Shown: positions 25,801 through 35,281 of the stretch, one piece after another
How the letters are laid out: each line of letters opens with the position of its first letter
Position numbering within the stretch: position 1 is the first letter of the stretch
NCBI GenBank assembly: GCA_021234535.1
Contig: CM037835.1
Location: 9,734,001-9,798,000, forward strand
Source of the DNA: Stichopus chloronotus
Taxonomy: Eukaryota > Echinodermata > Holothuroidea > Aspidochirotida > Stichopodidae
Direction of reading: 5' to 3'
DNA length: 64,000 bases
Position numbers and translations under genes: made by a program
Notes under the pieces: generated by a model
Database searches by the model: none
Seen by the model: the letters and a program-made list of their open reading frames with translations, nothing else
Told to the model about the DNA's origin: nothing

Positions 25801-28800
25801 GGTTGTGTTGGATAAGAGGAATTGACTTTGGACTCACCCCTGTGTATATGACAATGATATCACAAAGGAGTAGGTGTTCTTTTTTGCCGATAAGCAAGTT
25901 GCATTAATTTGCACAGAGTAGCTGATTTTGAAATGCAATAAAGGCATAAAAATCAGGTGGATTTTAGTGTGTAGGATGCAGACTATAGTTTCATGGGGGG
26001 GGGGGGGGGTTGAACTATCCCACAGTTACACATACATGCAGACACACACAAGCAGTACACATGTGAAATGCCATGGGGAAAGTTAATTTGCAGTACATGA
26101 AAGGGTGTGACTTCTGTATTCAAATGCATATTCATCATTCCTTCCTTCCTGCAGTGCATTTCCCCTCCCCCTCTCATCCTGTCTTTGCAGATCTTTGGAT
26201 CTTAATCCAGTAATGATAGGTTGACATTAGAAATATCCTAGAATTAAAAGATGAATTATGATGTAAATGGTTGTATTCCTTCACACCTGCTTCAGTTATT
26301 TACTGTCATTATCATCTGCCCACTGCCATGGTGATTTGTTCACTTTCATTGCAATTTTTTCACTGTTGTAATTGTTCAGTGCCATTGTAATTTATTTGCT
26401 GCTATTGAAATTGGTTAACTGTCTTTACAAATGATTCCTCTGTCATTTTATCTTTTTTCTTTTGATATTGTAATTATTCACTGCTATTGTAATTGATCCC
26501 CTTGCTGTTGTCTTATTTAGGATCACAGTCAACTATTTAAGTTGCTATCACAGTTTGAGCCAGATTATGACAGGAGATGTAAAATGCAGAAGAGAAGAAT
26601 CGATATGCTGGCAGCAATTTTGGATGAACTCAATCCTCAGTTCTTTCTACAAGTATGCAGACAAATCATATTTGAAATAGCTGAAACATACAGGTAAGTC
26701 TGGGCACTTAGACAAATCATTGCTGGGTGAGGGGATGGTTTCTCAAAATGGTATTGTCATGAAGCTTGCCTAATATAGATTCACTGGCTTTGAAGGAAAT
26801 ACGGTATAATTTCATTACGTACGCTTCAAGAAACAGGATGGGATGCAGTAGACTAATGAAAGCTTTTTGTGCCACGTGTCCTTCGTGTTCCCGAAAAGTT
26901 TGGATATTTCATTATTTGCCTTCTCCGGAATGCCCTGCCCCCTCCCCCCACTTGATTCATTTTTGTGATTAACAAAACCATGGTCTCGGGAGGGGCCATT
27001 ATTTTATTGTAGTTAGCACAGTTAACACAGTTTCATTGACTTTAATTATTTCAAGAGAACATCTCTCACAAGCAGTTCATAGTATCTGGCAAAGAGGGAT
27101 GTTGTGAGGATGGGGTGTTATAGTTGGGCCAACATGCATAACATGTGACAGTTTGCAGAAAGTCACCTCCATGTCTGCTCCAGTTGTGGCTGATCCTATC
27201 TTCATTGAGTCTTGGTCAAGATGTTTGTAATTACCATTCTGTTTATTTCCAATGCTTTCAACATACTCATCATGCTGCTACTCTAACAGCCACCTGTTCT
27301 TCAGCTGTTTACACAAGAGCTTCACACCCATCCAAGTTGTGCATATCCAAGTATCTGTTTGCTACAAACGTCTTGGACTTTGTTAAACACGGGGTGTAAC
27401 CATGTGCAGAACACTCGATCTTTATTCATATAGACACAATTGCTTGTGTACGGAGTGATCGAACAGTCACACCAAAGTGCATATTTGCTGTTCACCCCGA
27501 CTGGTCATTCTCCCTGACGTAATCATGAATAAACATGAAATTTTAGTGTGTGAAAAAAGGATCACATGTGATTTATTGCTTCACATTTTCGTTTAGTTAA
27601 GATGGCTGGGAACAAATGTAGTAGACCCTAGTGTCAAGTAAAAATCGGCAAGGAATAACAGAGGGTGCAGTCAGCTCTGTACAAAGGAAGCACCATGCGT
27701 GTGATACTACATTACTAGGGTCTTAGCAAGACTAATATTCATTTAGCTTGGACATTTCTCATAGTGATTTACAATGCTCAAGCCAAAAAAAAAAAGGTTG
27801 GCCATCTCTGCCTGCATCCTTTTTTGTTGTTGCAACAACTTTGTTTTTATTTTTGAAAATTAGACCCCGTAGTTTTATATTTTATTGGAAATTTGAAAGT
27901 AATCAGTTACCAACAATTCAGATTCTGCAACTTTCTTGAGCAAAAAATCAAACTTGTTGGTCACATTTGTTTTAAGTTTGTTATAAAATGGTACGTAGTA
28001 AGTGCATATACATTGTTTCACTCTTCATGCATAACAATACTACAATTGTCACTTTTCACAGAGACATTTTAAATGAAAAAAGGAAAAGTTAAAAAATAAA
28101 AACACCCTGCATGCTCCATTTTTTTTAAGAAAGTCTGGACCATCAACTGTTTTTTTTTTTTCCCCTTTTTGGCCTGACACAAAGTGTCGAAGTGTGGTTA
28201 CTCTTCTCCCAATTTGAAAAACCTTTCTCTTTAATGACAGCATGATGGTGGACCTTAAATTGGAAATAAAACAAAGACTCGGAGGAACACCAACAACTCA
28301 TATGATCAAGAAAGTAAACTCTCTGTAAGTATATTGCAATAATCAATGTTATGATATTACACAAACAAAGGATCACCATCTGTACCATTCATTCCTTTAT
28401 GTTAATCAAATATTTGTTTGCCTACTTATATATTTCTCTTTATCATTCTACAGAATAACAAAGAGCATTGAGTATTTCCAGAGGTTTCTTGGTGAGTCAA
28501 ATGCTGTCTAAACCCTTTAACTGATGACTACTTTTGTCACTGTGGTCTGTAGGCTCCATTGTGAGGGATTAAAGGGTAGAACAGGGTAATGGGTGTTGTC
28601 ACATACAGTAGGCTTTCCCAACTAAAAGAACTACAGAGCTTGCTAGCGCTGCAGTTTTACGTGCCAGTGGGATCTGTATTTCAGCAATGTAGAGGCCAGT
28701 GTTGGAATGGAACCTAGATTAGTCAGTGAAGGTTATGATGGTAATATGGCACTTGTGGGACTTTTTGTGCAAGGTTGGTATTGTTTTAGTAGATCTGCAC

Positions 28801-31789
28801 AAAGTTTGGGATAACTCTGGAACACTGTGATCAAAATTTCAGCCATGTATGTATAGGGGGTAAATTAAATGGGGGAGCAAGGCAAAAATTGTCCAGTGCT
28901 TATTCATTTACTTCTTGCTTCACTTACATATCTCAACACAAAATTGCACTCCTATCTTCTGTGCCAAGAGTGCTGGTAACCTTTAACACCACCTTTTGCA
29001 CCCTCCGGTCTAATACTGGACTAGCGCCTCCTTCCCATTCTGCCATCTTATGTGCTAGAAGTGTAGAAGTCTCGTGTGTTCTCTATTTTTGGATATCATT
29101 CAGTCGTGGCCATCGTGCAATTGTGACTGAGTGGATGACTGACCATTAGTCAGGTTACATTCATCAGCTGAATGGTAATGTAATTAAAGTTTGTCTCTAA
29201 ATCTTGCAAAAGCAGGCAGAAAATATGTGTCCTTTGTACCAGATTCTTAGATAGCCTCTTTAATTGCACTTAAATTTAATGGAGAGCTGCTTGGATGAAA
29301 ATTGGCCACATGTTATATATTAAATATATTAAGAGGTGTCATTTATTAACACGTAACAAGGGTTTCTTACAAAACTCTGACCACTGTTCTCCAAAGATTC
29401 ACTTCGAGATCCTCAGGGCGTGATGCCGGATGAGTATGAAGAGAATTTAGTGAGGCCAGCCTTGATTGCACACTTCTACATGGGCAGATTGTAAGTGATC
29501 TTCAAATTTGTTGGTATTTCAACCACAGTTTAACCTTGTCATGCATCCTTCAATGTTTCATCATTCAAACAATGTCAACTACCGAAATTTTCTTTGTTCT
29601 TCCTCTGCCAGTAGAATTTCCAAGCAATAAATTTTAAACAAGACACTTTTCCACAATTTTTGATCATTGATATCTTGAGCTATTGAAATCTACATTAAAA
29701 CCTGCTTTGGGCATAAGCATTTTTGGCAGAGATATCCTACATCCACAAAAGAATAAAATTGGTTGTCATTATTCTGTCAGTGCTGTTGTACCATTTTGAT
29801 TGTTTGATCAACCGTTTAAACTTTTACTGGCTTCATGCATACTTCTTTACGTTGCTTAGTATAACACGTGTCAAGAATTAAAGTGTACGTTTTGCAGGAA
29901 ACGTCCACCATCTCACACCTGAATGTAAAGTGTTGAACATTTGGGTGTTGCTGCAGAACTTGCTTTTGTGTTGTACTTTGCAATGATTTGTTGGTTTATG
30001 TATGGCACCTCAATGAGGAGGGTGCAGTAATTTGCCTTGGTTTAGCAGAATAGAATCTTCACTTTTCTCATTTGTTGCATATGGTAATAAAGACGAAACT
30101 ATGTGAGAGTGCCGCCGCTGCCTTCGTTAAAATTTTTCTTGATTAATCTTTCAGGTACAGTAATTATATTTCAGCGGACATTGCAACCCGCATCAGTTGG
30201 CTGGAAACAGGGTGAGATGATCATTAATGTTACTTGAGCATTCAAACATTATGAGTGTAGTGTATTGCCTATTATTACTCGTGTTGCCACACTTTTTGGT
30301 TTCATTCAAGATTGTTACTTTTGTAATCATGATGGTTTGTGTATTCATGTGTATGAGAGTATGTGCGTGGTGATGTGTGTGATGCCTTCCTTGTAAATGC
30401 AATGTTTCAATTAGAGAAGAAACTTTGTACAGGTACACTGGTGAATCAAATTTAGTGCAAGTTGGTTGATGTCAAAGATCATTTAAAGCCAGCAGATGTT
30501 AACAAGTGAAAACCTTATTAGCAGGCTGGTTATCAGCTTTTTTTCTTTTCAGTTTTTAGCTTTAGTCATACAAGAAAACTAGTTAATTTTATTTGTGGTC
30601 AAAACCTCCTTGAACACAGCCAGGTTTTTCAACCTCTTAATATTCTACCACCTTCATAAGTTCCTCCTGTCGAGGACGTAATGTTGATTTAATGTGTTAA
30701 CTTTTGTTTTGTGTCACCTTCTCCACCACTCTTTTACATTGTTTTTTTTTTCTTGCAGCTCTGCCTCCCTTAACTTCATCCTCACTTTTTGAAAAGTCTG
30801 CTGCTCTGTCTTACTTTCCATTTTTGTGGATGTAAAACTCCTCTTTTCAAAACCTGGTTAAAAACAACAGAATGTTTTGATCTGAGATCTTAAAAGATGA
30901 TATATGTTTCTTTTTTTTTTTTGTATTTGCAGTGCTGACCATTACAAGGCTCTGGTGGATTACTGTCAGAAATATCCGAGTGCTGCAAAAGTTGTCAAGG
31001 TACGGGTCACATCTTTTATGCATACCTGCCAGCATTGCTTCATCCATATTATACCAATGATATTTACGTACTGTGCCCTTGGTAGTGCATGTATATTCAC
31101 CAATATTATTCCGAACTCAACCATCCCTTTTTCCCATCAAGCCAATCAGCATTAAACTTGCTCTGCCTGATTTGTTTGGTCACCCCCATCTTCCCATCAA
31201 GTCTCTAAGGGTAAAATGTACTCTGCCACTCCTGTTTGAATACCTCCGTCTCCTCATTAAGCCACAGAGCATAAAGCTTATTCTTAGTCTTCTGAGCACC
31301 CTCCCTCCTCTCATTCACATAAAACTTGGCCTGATTCAGTCGTTTGACCACTTGTTTCTCCATCAAGACCCTCAGCCTGGAACTTCCTCTGCCTCAGTTG
31401 TTTGAGCATATATAGTCAGCAATGTCTCTCGATGTACACCTGTTTATGAATATCACATATTAGTGGCAAAATTTTTAGGGCATATAAAATCATGTAAGTA
31501 AAGGTAGGTATAAATTGTAATCTTCGCTCTGACTACTGTTATTATAAACTGATATGTATTTTTCATTTAGGCAGGAAGCAGGTCAAAGTGTTCATATTAT
31601 GTAATATTAGGTATGATATGCTTCTGAATAATAGTAAACCAAATATGTCAAATTGTTAGAGGTATTTCAACGCAGTCACTACCGCATTTCGTTATTTAAA
31701 ATTTACAGGACGAACTGGAAATATGTGAAGATATGGTACAGTTTGCACCAATACGTATTGACAGTCTCAGGAGAGGAGCTTCGTCCTGA
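11488..31789 (+). CDS. KIFBP: KIF-binding protein (KIFBP/KBP), complete 17-exon gene
   Basis: KIFBP is a cytosolic TPR-type alpha-solenoid protein that binds motor domains of selected kinesins (KIF1A, KIF1B, KIF15 and others) and blocks their microtubule binding. Loss in humans causes Goldberg-Shprintzen syndrome. Joining 17 exons gives 1755 nt, 584 codons plus stop, against about 621 residues in human. Recognisable blocks are EPFRSKYKARELLQE (near 30-45), YHLGLNYIETEE (near 70), LYYLAQVYG (near 185), HITLKRQL and LNSATLSQFYI (200-235), DHSQLFKLL and RRCKMQKRRI (388-415), DSLRDP (486-491) and HYKALVDYC (near 540). All 16 junctions keep frame. Two donors are weak: exon 4 (AAG|GTTCGT) and exon 9 (GAG|GTCCCT). 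The shortfall against human falls mostly in the acidic linker around exons 8-9. The gene converges with CALML4. Confidence 0.93.
11690..12150 (+). repeat. Dispersed repeat family A, longest copy
   Basis: About 460 bp lying 140 bp after KIFBP exon 1. Parts recur at 38705-38912, 44140-44390 and 48688-48880. Diagnostic words are TTTGATTACACATG, GAAAGATGCAGAG and TTCGAATTCTGAGTCAA. The copy at 48688 has the same outer ends but lacks the middle. Probably a non-autonomous transposon. Confidence 0.8.
12222..13005 (+). repeat. Tandem repeat, about 105-bp unit, plus detached copy
   Basis: Units begin near 12226, 12332 and 12435, each with ATTGATATAGGACCAC, then ACTGC.CCGCC.ATCAGGA and CAAATCAGATTGGAG. 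A further copy lies at about 12903-13005. The block sits in KIFBP intron 1 and is non-coding. Confidence 0.8.
13820..13875. repeat. (TCA)n microsatellite at the LINE 3' end
   Basis: Almost uninterrupted TCA repeats (GAT/TGA on the - strand), directly joined to the 3' end of the antisense LINE. Simple repeat tails are typical of CR1/L2-group non-LTR elements, so this is probably part of the insertion. Confidence 0.9.
13978..14355 (-). pseudogene. LINE ORF2 C-terminal fragment
   Basis: An open frame of 125 codons ending at TAG, the end of ORF2. It contains QRWVTKLIPGFRHLSCSDRL, the common post-thumb motif of CR1/L2 polymerases (RxxTKxI.G...L.Y..RL), and ends with the typical NSLPxxVVxxxSLNxFK pattern. 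Confidence 0.85.
14512..14802 (-). pseudogene. LINE reverse transcriptase, catalytic FADD and thumb
   Basis: The - strand of 14783-14772 reads FADD, the RT catalytic box, inside KIFADDTKLY. An open segment then runs down to 14512 with WQLSFHPDKCHVLRLG and CQRDLGILVDDEL, the standard thumb motifs. FADD and the following frame are joined only across a frameshift near 14745. Confidence 0.85.
14789..15316 (-). pseudogene. LINE reverse transcriptase, finger/palm fragments
   Basis: Two adjacent frames carry RT motifs. 15047-15316 holds ITPLFKKGK..DPSNYRPVSLTS and a later EQYGF block. 14789-15037 holds KSFDKVPHQRLLLNL and SGIPQGSALGP. They are separated by a stop near 15045, so the enzyme is broken. 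Confidence 0.9.
15338..16040 (-). pseudogene. LINE ORF2 linker region
   Basis: Overlapping frames between the endonuclease and RT: 15819-16040 (AWMTTAVMQLEKLRRSKR), 15481-15780 (WRYVKSKL) and 15338-15655 (LNQFFSSVFTNED, SPGLDGLNPWVL). These are the usual order of blocks in CR1/L2 polymerases. Frameshifts separate them. Confidence 0.8.
16107..16795 (-). pseudogene. LINE ORF2 apurinic-like endonuclease fragments
   Basis: 16595-16795 carries the ORF2 beginning, LYTNCDSLPNKWEEL, then a TEC box. 16107-16403 carries CVLMGDFNFKNINW, LDLTFTQD and LGNSDHDIL, the GDFN and SDH signature of the APE-type endonuclease. The two parts are in different frames with decay between them. Confidence 0.88.
16851..17441 (-). 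pseudogene. LINE ORF1 fragment (coiled/nucleic-acid-binding part)
   Basis: A continuous frame of 196 codons. It has a helical, charged N-terminal part (AVAKIAETKAAENSQAI), then RHLNTIVFGVTE and KPLKLVFKQEWEKRKVMSKF-like text, as in ORF1 products of CR1/L2-group LINEs where a fold resembling an RNA-recognition motif follows a coiled coil. It is the least damaged frame of the element. Confidence 0.75.
17562..17763 (-). pseudogene. LINE ORF1 PHD-type zinc finger
   Basis: Contains KCGDCEVVV and, further on, ELCELWFHASC, the second half of a PHD finger. One expected cysteine of the second pair is serine here (QSELC), so the finger is probably inactive. PHD fingers in ORF1 are known from CR1 elements. 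Confidence 0.75.
18100..19712. other. Rest of KIFBP intron 1, nothing recognised
   Basis: No coding chain, RNA gene or clear repeat array is visible between the LINE 5' end and the exon 2 acceptor. The only notable text is the acceptor tract TGTGGTTTTATTTTGCAG before 19713. Confidence 0.5.
19713..19827 (+). CDS. KIFBP: KIFBP coding exon 2
   Basis: Residues 22-60. Acceptor TTTTGCAG, donor GAAG|GTGAGA, ends in phase 1. ENEPFRSKYKARELLQELKN matches the conserved KBP N-terminal block (EPYKSKYSARALLEE in human). Confidence 0.92.
20316..20482 (+). CDS. KIFBP: KIFBP coding exon 3
   Basis: Residues 60-115, acceptor TTTTACAG, donor CAG|GTATGC, phase 0. Carries QYHLGLNYIETEEISSGEEH, the best-conserved N-terminal helix-turn-helix of the family. 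Confidence 0.95.
20753..20809 (+). CDS. KIFBP: KIFBP coding exon 4
   Basis: Residues 116-134 (LGIVWCQRSETQKSLEFLK), 57 bp, phase 0 at both ends. Aligns with human LGILWSEREE. The donor is weak, AAG|GTTCGT, so skipping (in frame) is conceivable. Confidence 0.88.
21550..21614 (+). CDS. KIFBP: KIFBP coding exon 5
   Basis: Residues 135-156, acceptor TTTTTTTAG, donor ATGA|GTAAGT, ends in phase 2. EAEKIYKDFL aligns with the human SSEALYNQYM helix. The rest is variable. Confidence 0.88.
22295..22565 (+). repeat. Degenerate internal repeat rich in TGGAAAAGTCATGAAATTTTA
   Basis: In KIFBP intron 5, the words GGTTTCCATGGCCTGGGAA, AATAGTCATGACATTTT and GAAAAGTCATGAAATTTTAT recur in several variants. 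This is a common style of interspersed repeat; no coding content. Confidence 0.55.
23098..23221 (+). CDS. KIFBP: KIFBP coding exon 6
   Basis: Residues 156-197, acceptor ACCTGTCAG, donor AAA|GTAAGT, phase 0. Contains FENIHTLTLYYLAQVYGMLD, matching human FEKVYTHNLYYLAQVYQHLE, a TPR helix of the N-terminal solenoid. Confidence 0.95.
23544..23685 (+). CDS. KIFBP: KIFBP coding exon 7
   Basis: Residues 198-245, acceptor CTCTGCAG, donor CTTG|GTGAGG, ends in phase 1. CHITLKRQL and WALNSATLSQFYI match human CHSTLKRQL and WAINAATLSQFYI almost residue for residue. Confidence 0.96.
24544..24706 (+). CDS. KIFBP: KIFBP coding exon 8
   Basis: Residues 245-299, acceptor TTTGCCAAGCAG, donor TCTGG|GTATGT, ends in phase 2. 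ISRCWLKYCIALL matches human IARCWIKYCLTLM. The acidic stretch before it is shorter than in vertebrates. Confidence 0.93.
25204..25369 (+). CDS. KIFBP: KIFBP coding exon 9
   Basis: Residues 299-354. Acceptor TTGTTTCCAG. The donor, GAG|GTCCCT, is weak but needed to join FEE to ARRLF in exon 10, the family's FEEARELF block. Most of the exon is a variable acidic linker. Read-through of the donor would stay open for about 40 codons, so intron retention would alter the protein. Confidence 0.87.
25608..25706 (+). CDS. KIFBP: KIFBP coding exon 10
   Basis: Residues 355-387, 99 bp, phase 0 at both ends. ARRLFLTGQEY and VFDGHVSDYIEIVQ match human ARELFLLGQHY and IDGYVTDHIEVVQ. Confidence 0.95.
25990..26009. 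repeat. G-homopolymer run
   Basis: An uninterrupted G run in KIFBP intron 10. Similar runs occur near 4320, 7233 and 10947. They are assembly-fragile low-complexity sites. Confidence 0.8.
26311..26500 (+). repeat. Degenerate minisatellite, unit about 25-28 bp
   Basis: Recurrent CACTGCCATTGTAATTTGTT variants (TTCACTG.TATTGTAATT) through KIFBP intron 10, up to just before the exon 11 acceptor tract. Non-coding. Confidence 0.7.
26521..26693 (+). CDS. KIFBP: KIFBP coding exon 11
   Basis: Residues 388-445, acceptor CTTATTTAG, donor ACAG|GTAAGT, ends in phase 2. DHSQLFKLL, DYDRRCKMQKRRIDML and LNPQFFLQV match the human DHSALFKVL, DMERRCKMHKRRIAML and LNPQYYLLV. Confidence 0.97.
27386..27505. repeat. 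Possible short MITE with imperfect terminal inverted repeats
   Basis: CGGGGTGTAAC at the left end is mirrored by GTTCACCCCG at the right, with inner CTCGATC/GATCGAAC pairing. About 120 bp long, in KIFBP intron 11. The arms are imperfect and no target duplication is clear. Confidence 0.3.
28241..28324 (+). CDS. KIFBP: KIFBP coding exon 12
   Basis: Residues 445-473, acceptor TTAATGACAG, donor CTCT|GTAAGT. MMVDLKLEIKQRL and HMIKKVNSL align with human MMDLKVAIADRL and HIVKKINNL. Confidence 0.93.
28454..28491 (+). CDS. KIFBP: KIFBP coding exon 13 (38 bp)
   Basis: Residues 473-486. The smallest exon of the gene; acceptor CATTCTACAG, donor CTTG|GTGAGT. SIEYFQRFL aligns with human ALKYYQLFL, and the phases (enter 2, leave 1) fit both neighbours. 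Confidence 0.92.
29397..29490 (+). CDS. KIFBP: KIFBP coding exon 14
   Basis: Residues 486-517. Opens with DSLRDP, identical to the vertebrate DSLRDP, then LVRPALIAHFYMGRL matching LRPAMLAKFRVARL. Acceptor TCTCCAAAG, donor GATT|GTAAGT. Confidence 0.95.
30155..30211 (+). CDS. KIFBP: KIFBP coding exon 15
   Basis: Residues 517-536, acceptor ATCTTTCAG, donor ACAGG|GTGAGA. Aligns with the YGKIITADP...ENLATSLE segment, modestly conserved. Frame is right on both sides. Confidence 0.88.
30933..30999 (+). CDS. KIFBP: KIFBP coding exon 16
   Basis: Residues 536-558, acceptor TATTTGCAG, donor AAG|GTACGG. HYKALVDYCQKYPSAAKVV matches human HYKFIVDYCEKHPEAAQEI. Confidence 0.95.
31130..31408 (+). repeat. 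Minisatellite, about 66-bp unit, open in one frame
   Basis: Four to five diverged units in KIFBP intron 16, each around CCCATCAAGCC...ATAAAACTTG...CTGCCTGATTTGTTTG. The unit is a multiple of three, so a 110-codon frame (31073-31405) runs through it with a repeating IKP.SIKL..L pattern. The frame is explained by the repeat, not by selection. Confidence 0.75.
31709..31789 (+). CDS. KIFBP: KIFBP coding exon 17 with stop
   Basis: Residues 559-584 and TGA (31787-31789). DELEICEDMVQFAPIRIDSL aligns with the human C-terminal ELELSKEMVSLLPTKMERF. Acceptor AATTTACAG. Confidence 0.93.
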   Translation, partial: DELEICEDMVQFAPIRIDSLRRGASS

Positions 31790-32036
31790 TGGACCGGACA
31801 CCAAAGAAATGGAGAGTGAGAGGGCCTTGAACGGACCATCTCATTCCTTACGTCAACTCCATCTTCTAAGTGATGATGCGACAAGGTGTACCCTACTATG
31901 AATCCATGTTGCTAATGTGCAGTGATGTAGGCCTCAAGGCCTGCTTCGAGGCCGAGACCTAATGTCCTTGGCCTAGTGTAGTTCATGTCTTAGCCTAGGA
32001 GTCTAATGTCTCAGCGCCGGGCTGAAATGAGGACTT

Positions 32037-32240
32037 ATGCCTGGAATGAGGATACAAAGTAGTGTTGATGAAGATGATGACATGTCCAAGAAGGTGCCTC
32101 ATTTAATGGCAAAGTTCCAAGAGATAAGGGAGAGATTTGATGTAGGGAAAGGGAAGCAAATCACAATTAAACAAATATCTCTGAAGGAATTAGATGGAGA
32201 GGATCCTGTTGGCCATGGCAGCATTAAGTTCTCAGGGTTG
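32037..32240 (+). other. Coding-like fragment, unidentified
   Basis: An open frame begins with MPGMRIQSSVDEDDDMSKKV, continues PHLMAKFQEIRERFDVGKGK and has regular, charged composition for about 65 codons before turning non-protein-like. No splice partner is evident. It could be a retroposed exon or an unlinked relic in the KIFBP 3' flank. Confidence 0.25.
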
Positions 32241-32742
32241 TTTCTCCTGTCACCACACATCCCACCTGTGCCTGCTTGCAGTGCCTCTATAAAGTGTGCG
32301 TTCAGCAGGAGTGGTCTACACAGACCATATCTTTCAGCTCAAATGCTAGTTACGCTCTGTTGCTCGCTTTCATCAAATTTATTGAGAGTAGTTTCTTCTC
32401 AACACCTATTTCTGATTATCAAAACCTCACAGTCAAGTACTGCCAATATTTCTTCCACAAACATTTGGTTTTTAAGCATCTTAAGATAAGTTTACAGGCT
32501 AAGCAAAATTTAGTGAATTTCACGAAATAACTCAACAGGCTGTCCTAACTAACACAAATCAAAATTGGTTATTTTAAATAGTGCAATCTTTGACAAAATG
32601 GTTGTTTTCTGCCATGTAGCAGATGAAGGGCATGGGATGGTTTGTATTGACTTTCACTCCAATTGCCACAGTATTTGACAAGCACCTTAGGCAATGAAGA
32701 TTGAAATGGCAGTGAGGATAAAAGGCGCCTTCTGACATGTTA

Positions 32743-33030
32743 TCTTTGGACTGAATCCTGTTTTATTTTTGGACTGAAAACTGAAAACAGGTATTTCATT
32801 TTTGGACTAAAAACATGCTTTTTTTTTTAACAGAAAACTCATCTCATATATGGAATGAAAGTATTTCTGACTGAAAACATGTAATTCATTTTCGGATGGA
32901 AAACTTGTTTTTTCAAACTGTAAACCTGCATTTTATAGTCGGACTGAAAACTTGTCGGACTAAAAACTTGTCAGACTGAAAACTTGTATTTTATCCTCTG
33001 ACTGAAAACGTGTCGGACTGAAGACGTGTA
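32743..33030 (+). repeat. Degenerate repeat of GGACTGAAAAC(A)TGTATTTTATTTTC
   Basis: About ten variants of (G)GACTGAAAAC.TGT spaced 15-35 bp apart. It is followed at 33050-33125 by a second small repeat of GTCTTGGT.TCAGAT. Non-coding. Confidence 0.75.
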
Positions 33031-35281
33031 CCCTTATCGCAAACCATTGTCAGGTCTCAGTCATGTCTTGGTCTCAGATAATCATGTCTTGGTTTCAGAT
33101 CAGCCTCAGATACAACGCTGAGACATGAAATATAAATAATGTGCCATGTAAAGTCTTGTAGCAAAATCATCATAATTTTACTTTAAGACATTAAAATATA
33201 TTTGTAGTGAGGAAGAATGTTAAATAGAAAATTATAATGTTTAGCTCGCTTTCATCATATGCTGAAGTGAAATGAGTGGCTTTCCGCTAGTAGCTATTTG
33301 ATGTAGTATTGACAATGTATTTTGAAGTGTTCTTGAACTGTCACATACAACTGCCAAAGGAATGTTTATATCCAATTCTCTTAAAATTTCTCAAGAAAGC
33401 TTGATTTTTTCACTCACAGCCAATGAACTTTGTGTAAAATTTCTTCAAAAATCTTTCCAGCATGGTTAAAACTTAACAGTAGCACATTTTACATGGGAAG
33501 TTTGGGAGATATGTCATGAAAACCCACCTCAAGACTCAGGTGAACATACACCCTAGAAGAGAAATGAATAGTCTTAAACCACAGGTTGGCCGAGAATGAA
33601 TACCCCGCTAATGAATAGGATTAGCAGATGCCTATTCAAAGTTTAAGGTTGGCTTACATGAAATGTATACCATACCAGAAGTTTGAAGGCTAAATGTCTG
33701 TAATAAACCTGCATCTTTATTAAATATCACACTATTCTTTGTGTAATACCAAGTGAGATATTTTGTGCAAGTCCATCATTGTACTTTTCTCTCACGATAG
33801 TGAAACCATGCAACCACCCAACTGTACAGTAGATGTGGGAGTCAAATTAGGCTAAGTGGATAATGTACACTTCTGCAAGTTACAGTCCTAGATGTGCCAT
33901 TGACATTCTTTCTCTTAATTTGTAACATCTGACATAGTTTTTAAAATCATTCCTTCAGTGAGTCTGATCGTTGCGAGACAGTCAGAAGTAAATTAATTCC
34001 TTATGCCATTCCTTGCAAAAAAGTGATGATTTTCTCTCTCAAATTTAAGGGCAGATTCAGCAACTGCTGTAAGAGAGGAGGGGTGTGAGGATATGTTTGT
34101 GAAGCATGTTTTCTGTTGTGTGGGATCCAGTGAGTCCATGCAAGGGTGCCTGGTGTGGTCCAGAGGTAGGGGACGCCCTCACAATGTAAGACAAGTTGAA
34201 CGGGTTTTCGGTGATCATGTATTTGACTTGTTGTTCTTGTAAATTGGCCTGCTATACCTACAATTAACCTTGCTTTGCTTCACATCATCTTTTGCTATGA
34301 GTGCCACTCATTGGCATTATGAAAGTGGGTGGGGAGAGGATAACTACCCCAAGCTCCCTGAGAAATGTTTTTTTCTGTATCTTAAAAAAAAAGACGATAC
34401 AATGGTAAATTTAAGTGACCTGAATCTGTCCCGTTAGAAAATATCCTCCATTTTTGGCAAAACGTATGCCTTCATATTTTTTAAAATCCAGGATCTTCTG
34501 GTGGAAAGTTTTGGGCCCTAAAACCCTGCTGGAGTTTGCCTATATACTCCACTGGGACCATGCTGGAGTTTGTATCTATACTCCACTGGGGACCTTAAGC
34601 AAGCCCCTGGACCTCACTCCTGCATTCTCATGCTGCATGCTCGAATCACCACTACCGTGGCCATGAACGGTTCCCACACTGTCATACATGACCGCTTTGC
34701 ATACATTGCAATGATTACATTACATGTAGTATATGTACATGTGGAAGTGTTTTGCACAGTGCATACTTAACAATACTAGAATGGTCCCTAGATGTGTCTG
34801 TACAAGGTAAAAGACATCCTTTTTTGTGGCACATATATAAACATACAAGACCTGTACAGGCATTTGGTATAATAGCTTGGCCTTAATGGATGCAGATGTG
34901 ACACCTAGGTGTACTTGGAAAGCCAGACCCACTGTGTCACATGTTCTATTGTGTAGAGTGCAACAAGATGGATGTGGAAAGTTCAGGTGATTGTGTGCTA
35001 GACTAGAACTCCACATTTTGTGAGAAAAAATATGCCCCTCAAGTCTTCTGCACCGGCCTAAATAGTGTTATGTTGGTGACATGGAGAACGAAGCTTACAG
35101 TACATGACTGCATGGTGTTTAACTGTTAACATGTTAAAACTTATGGCTAAATACAAGATTATTTTACTGTCATTCTGAAAACAGTTGTTTTAATGTCAAG
35201 TCTTGTGTGATGGTCATTATCCATGACTTAGTAAATCTTCTGCACATGAAATATGGTTTAAATGTGATGAATCATGAAATC

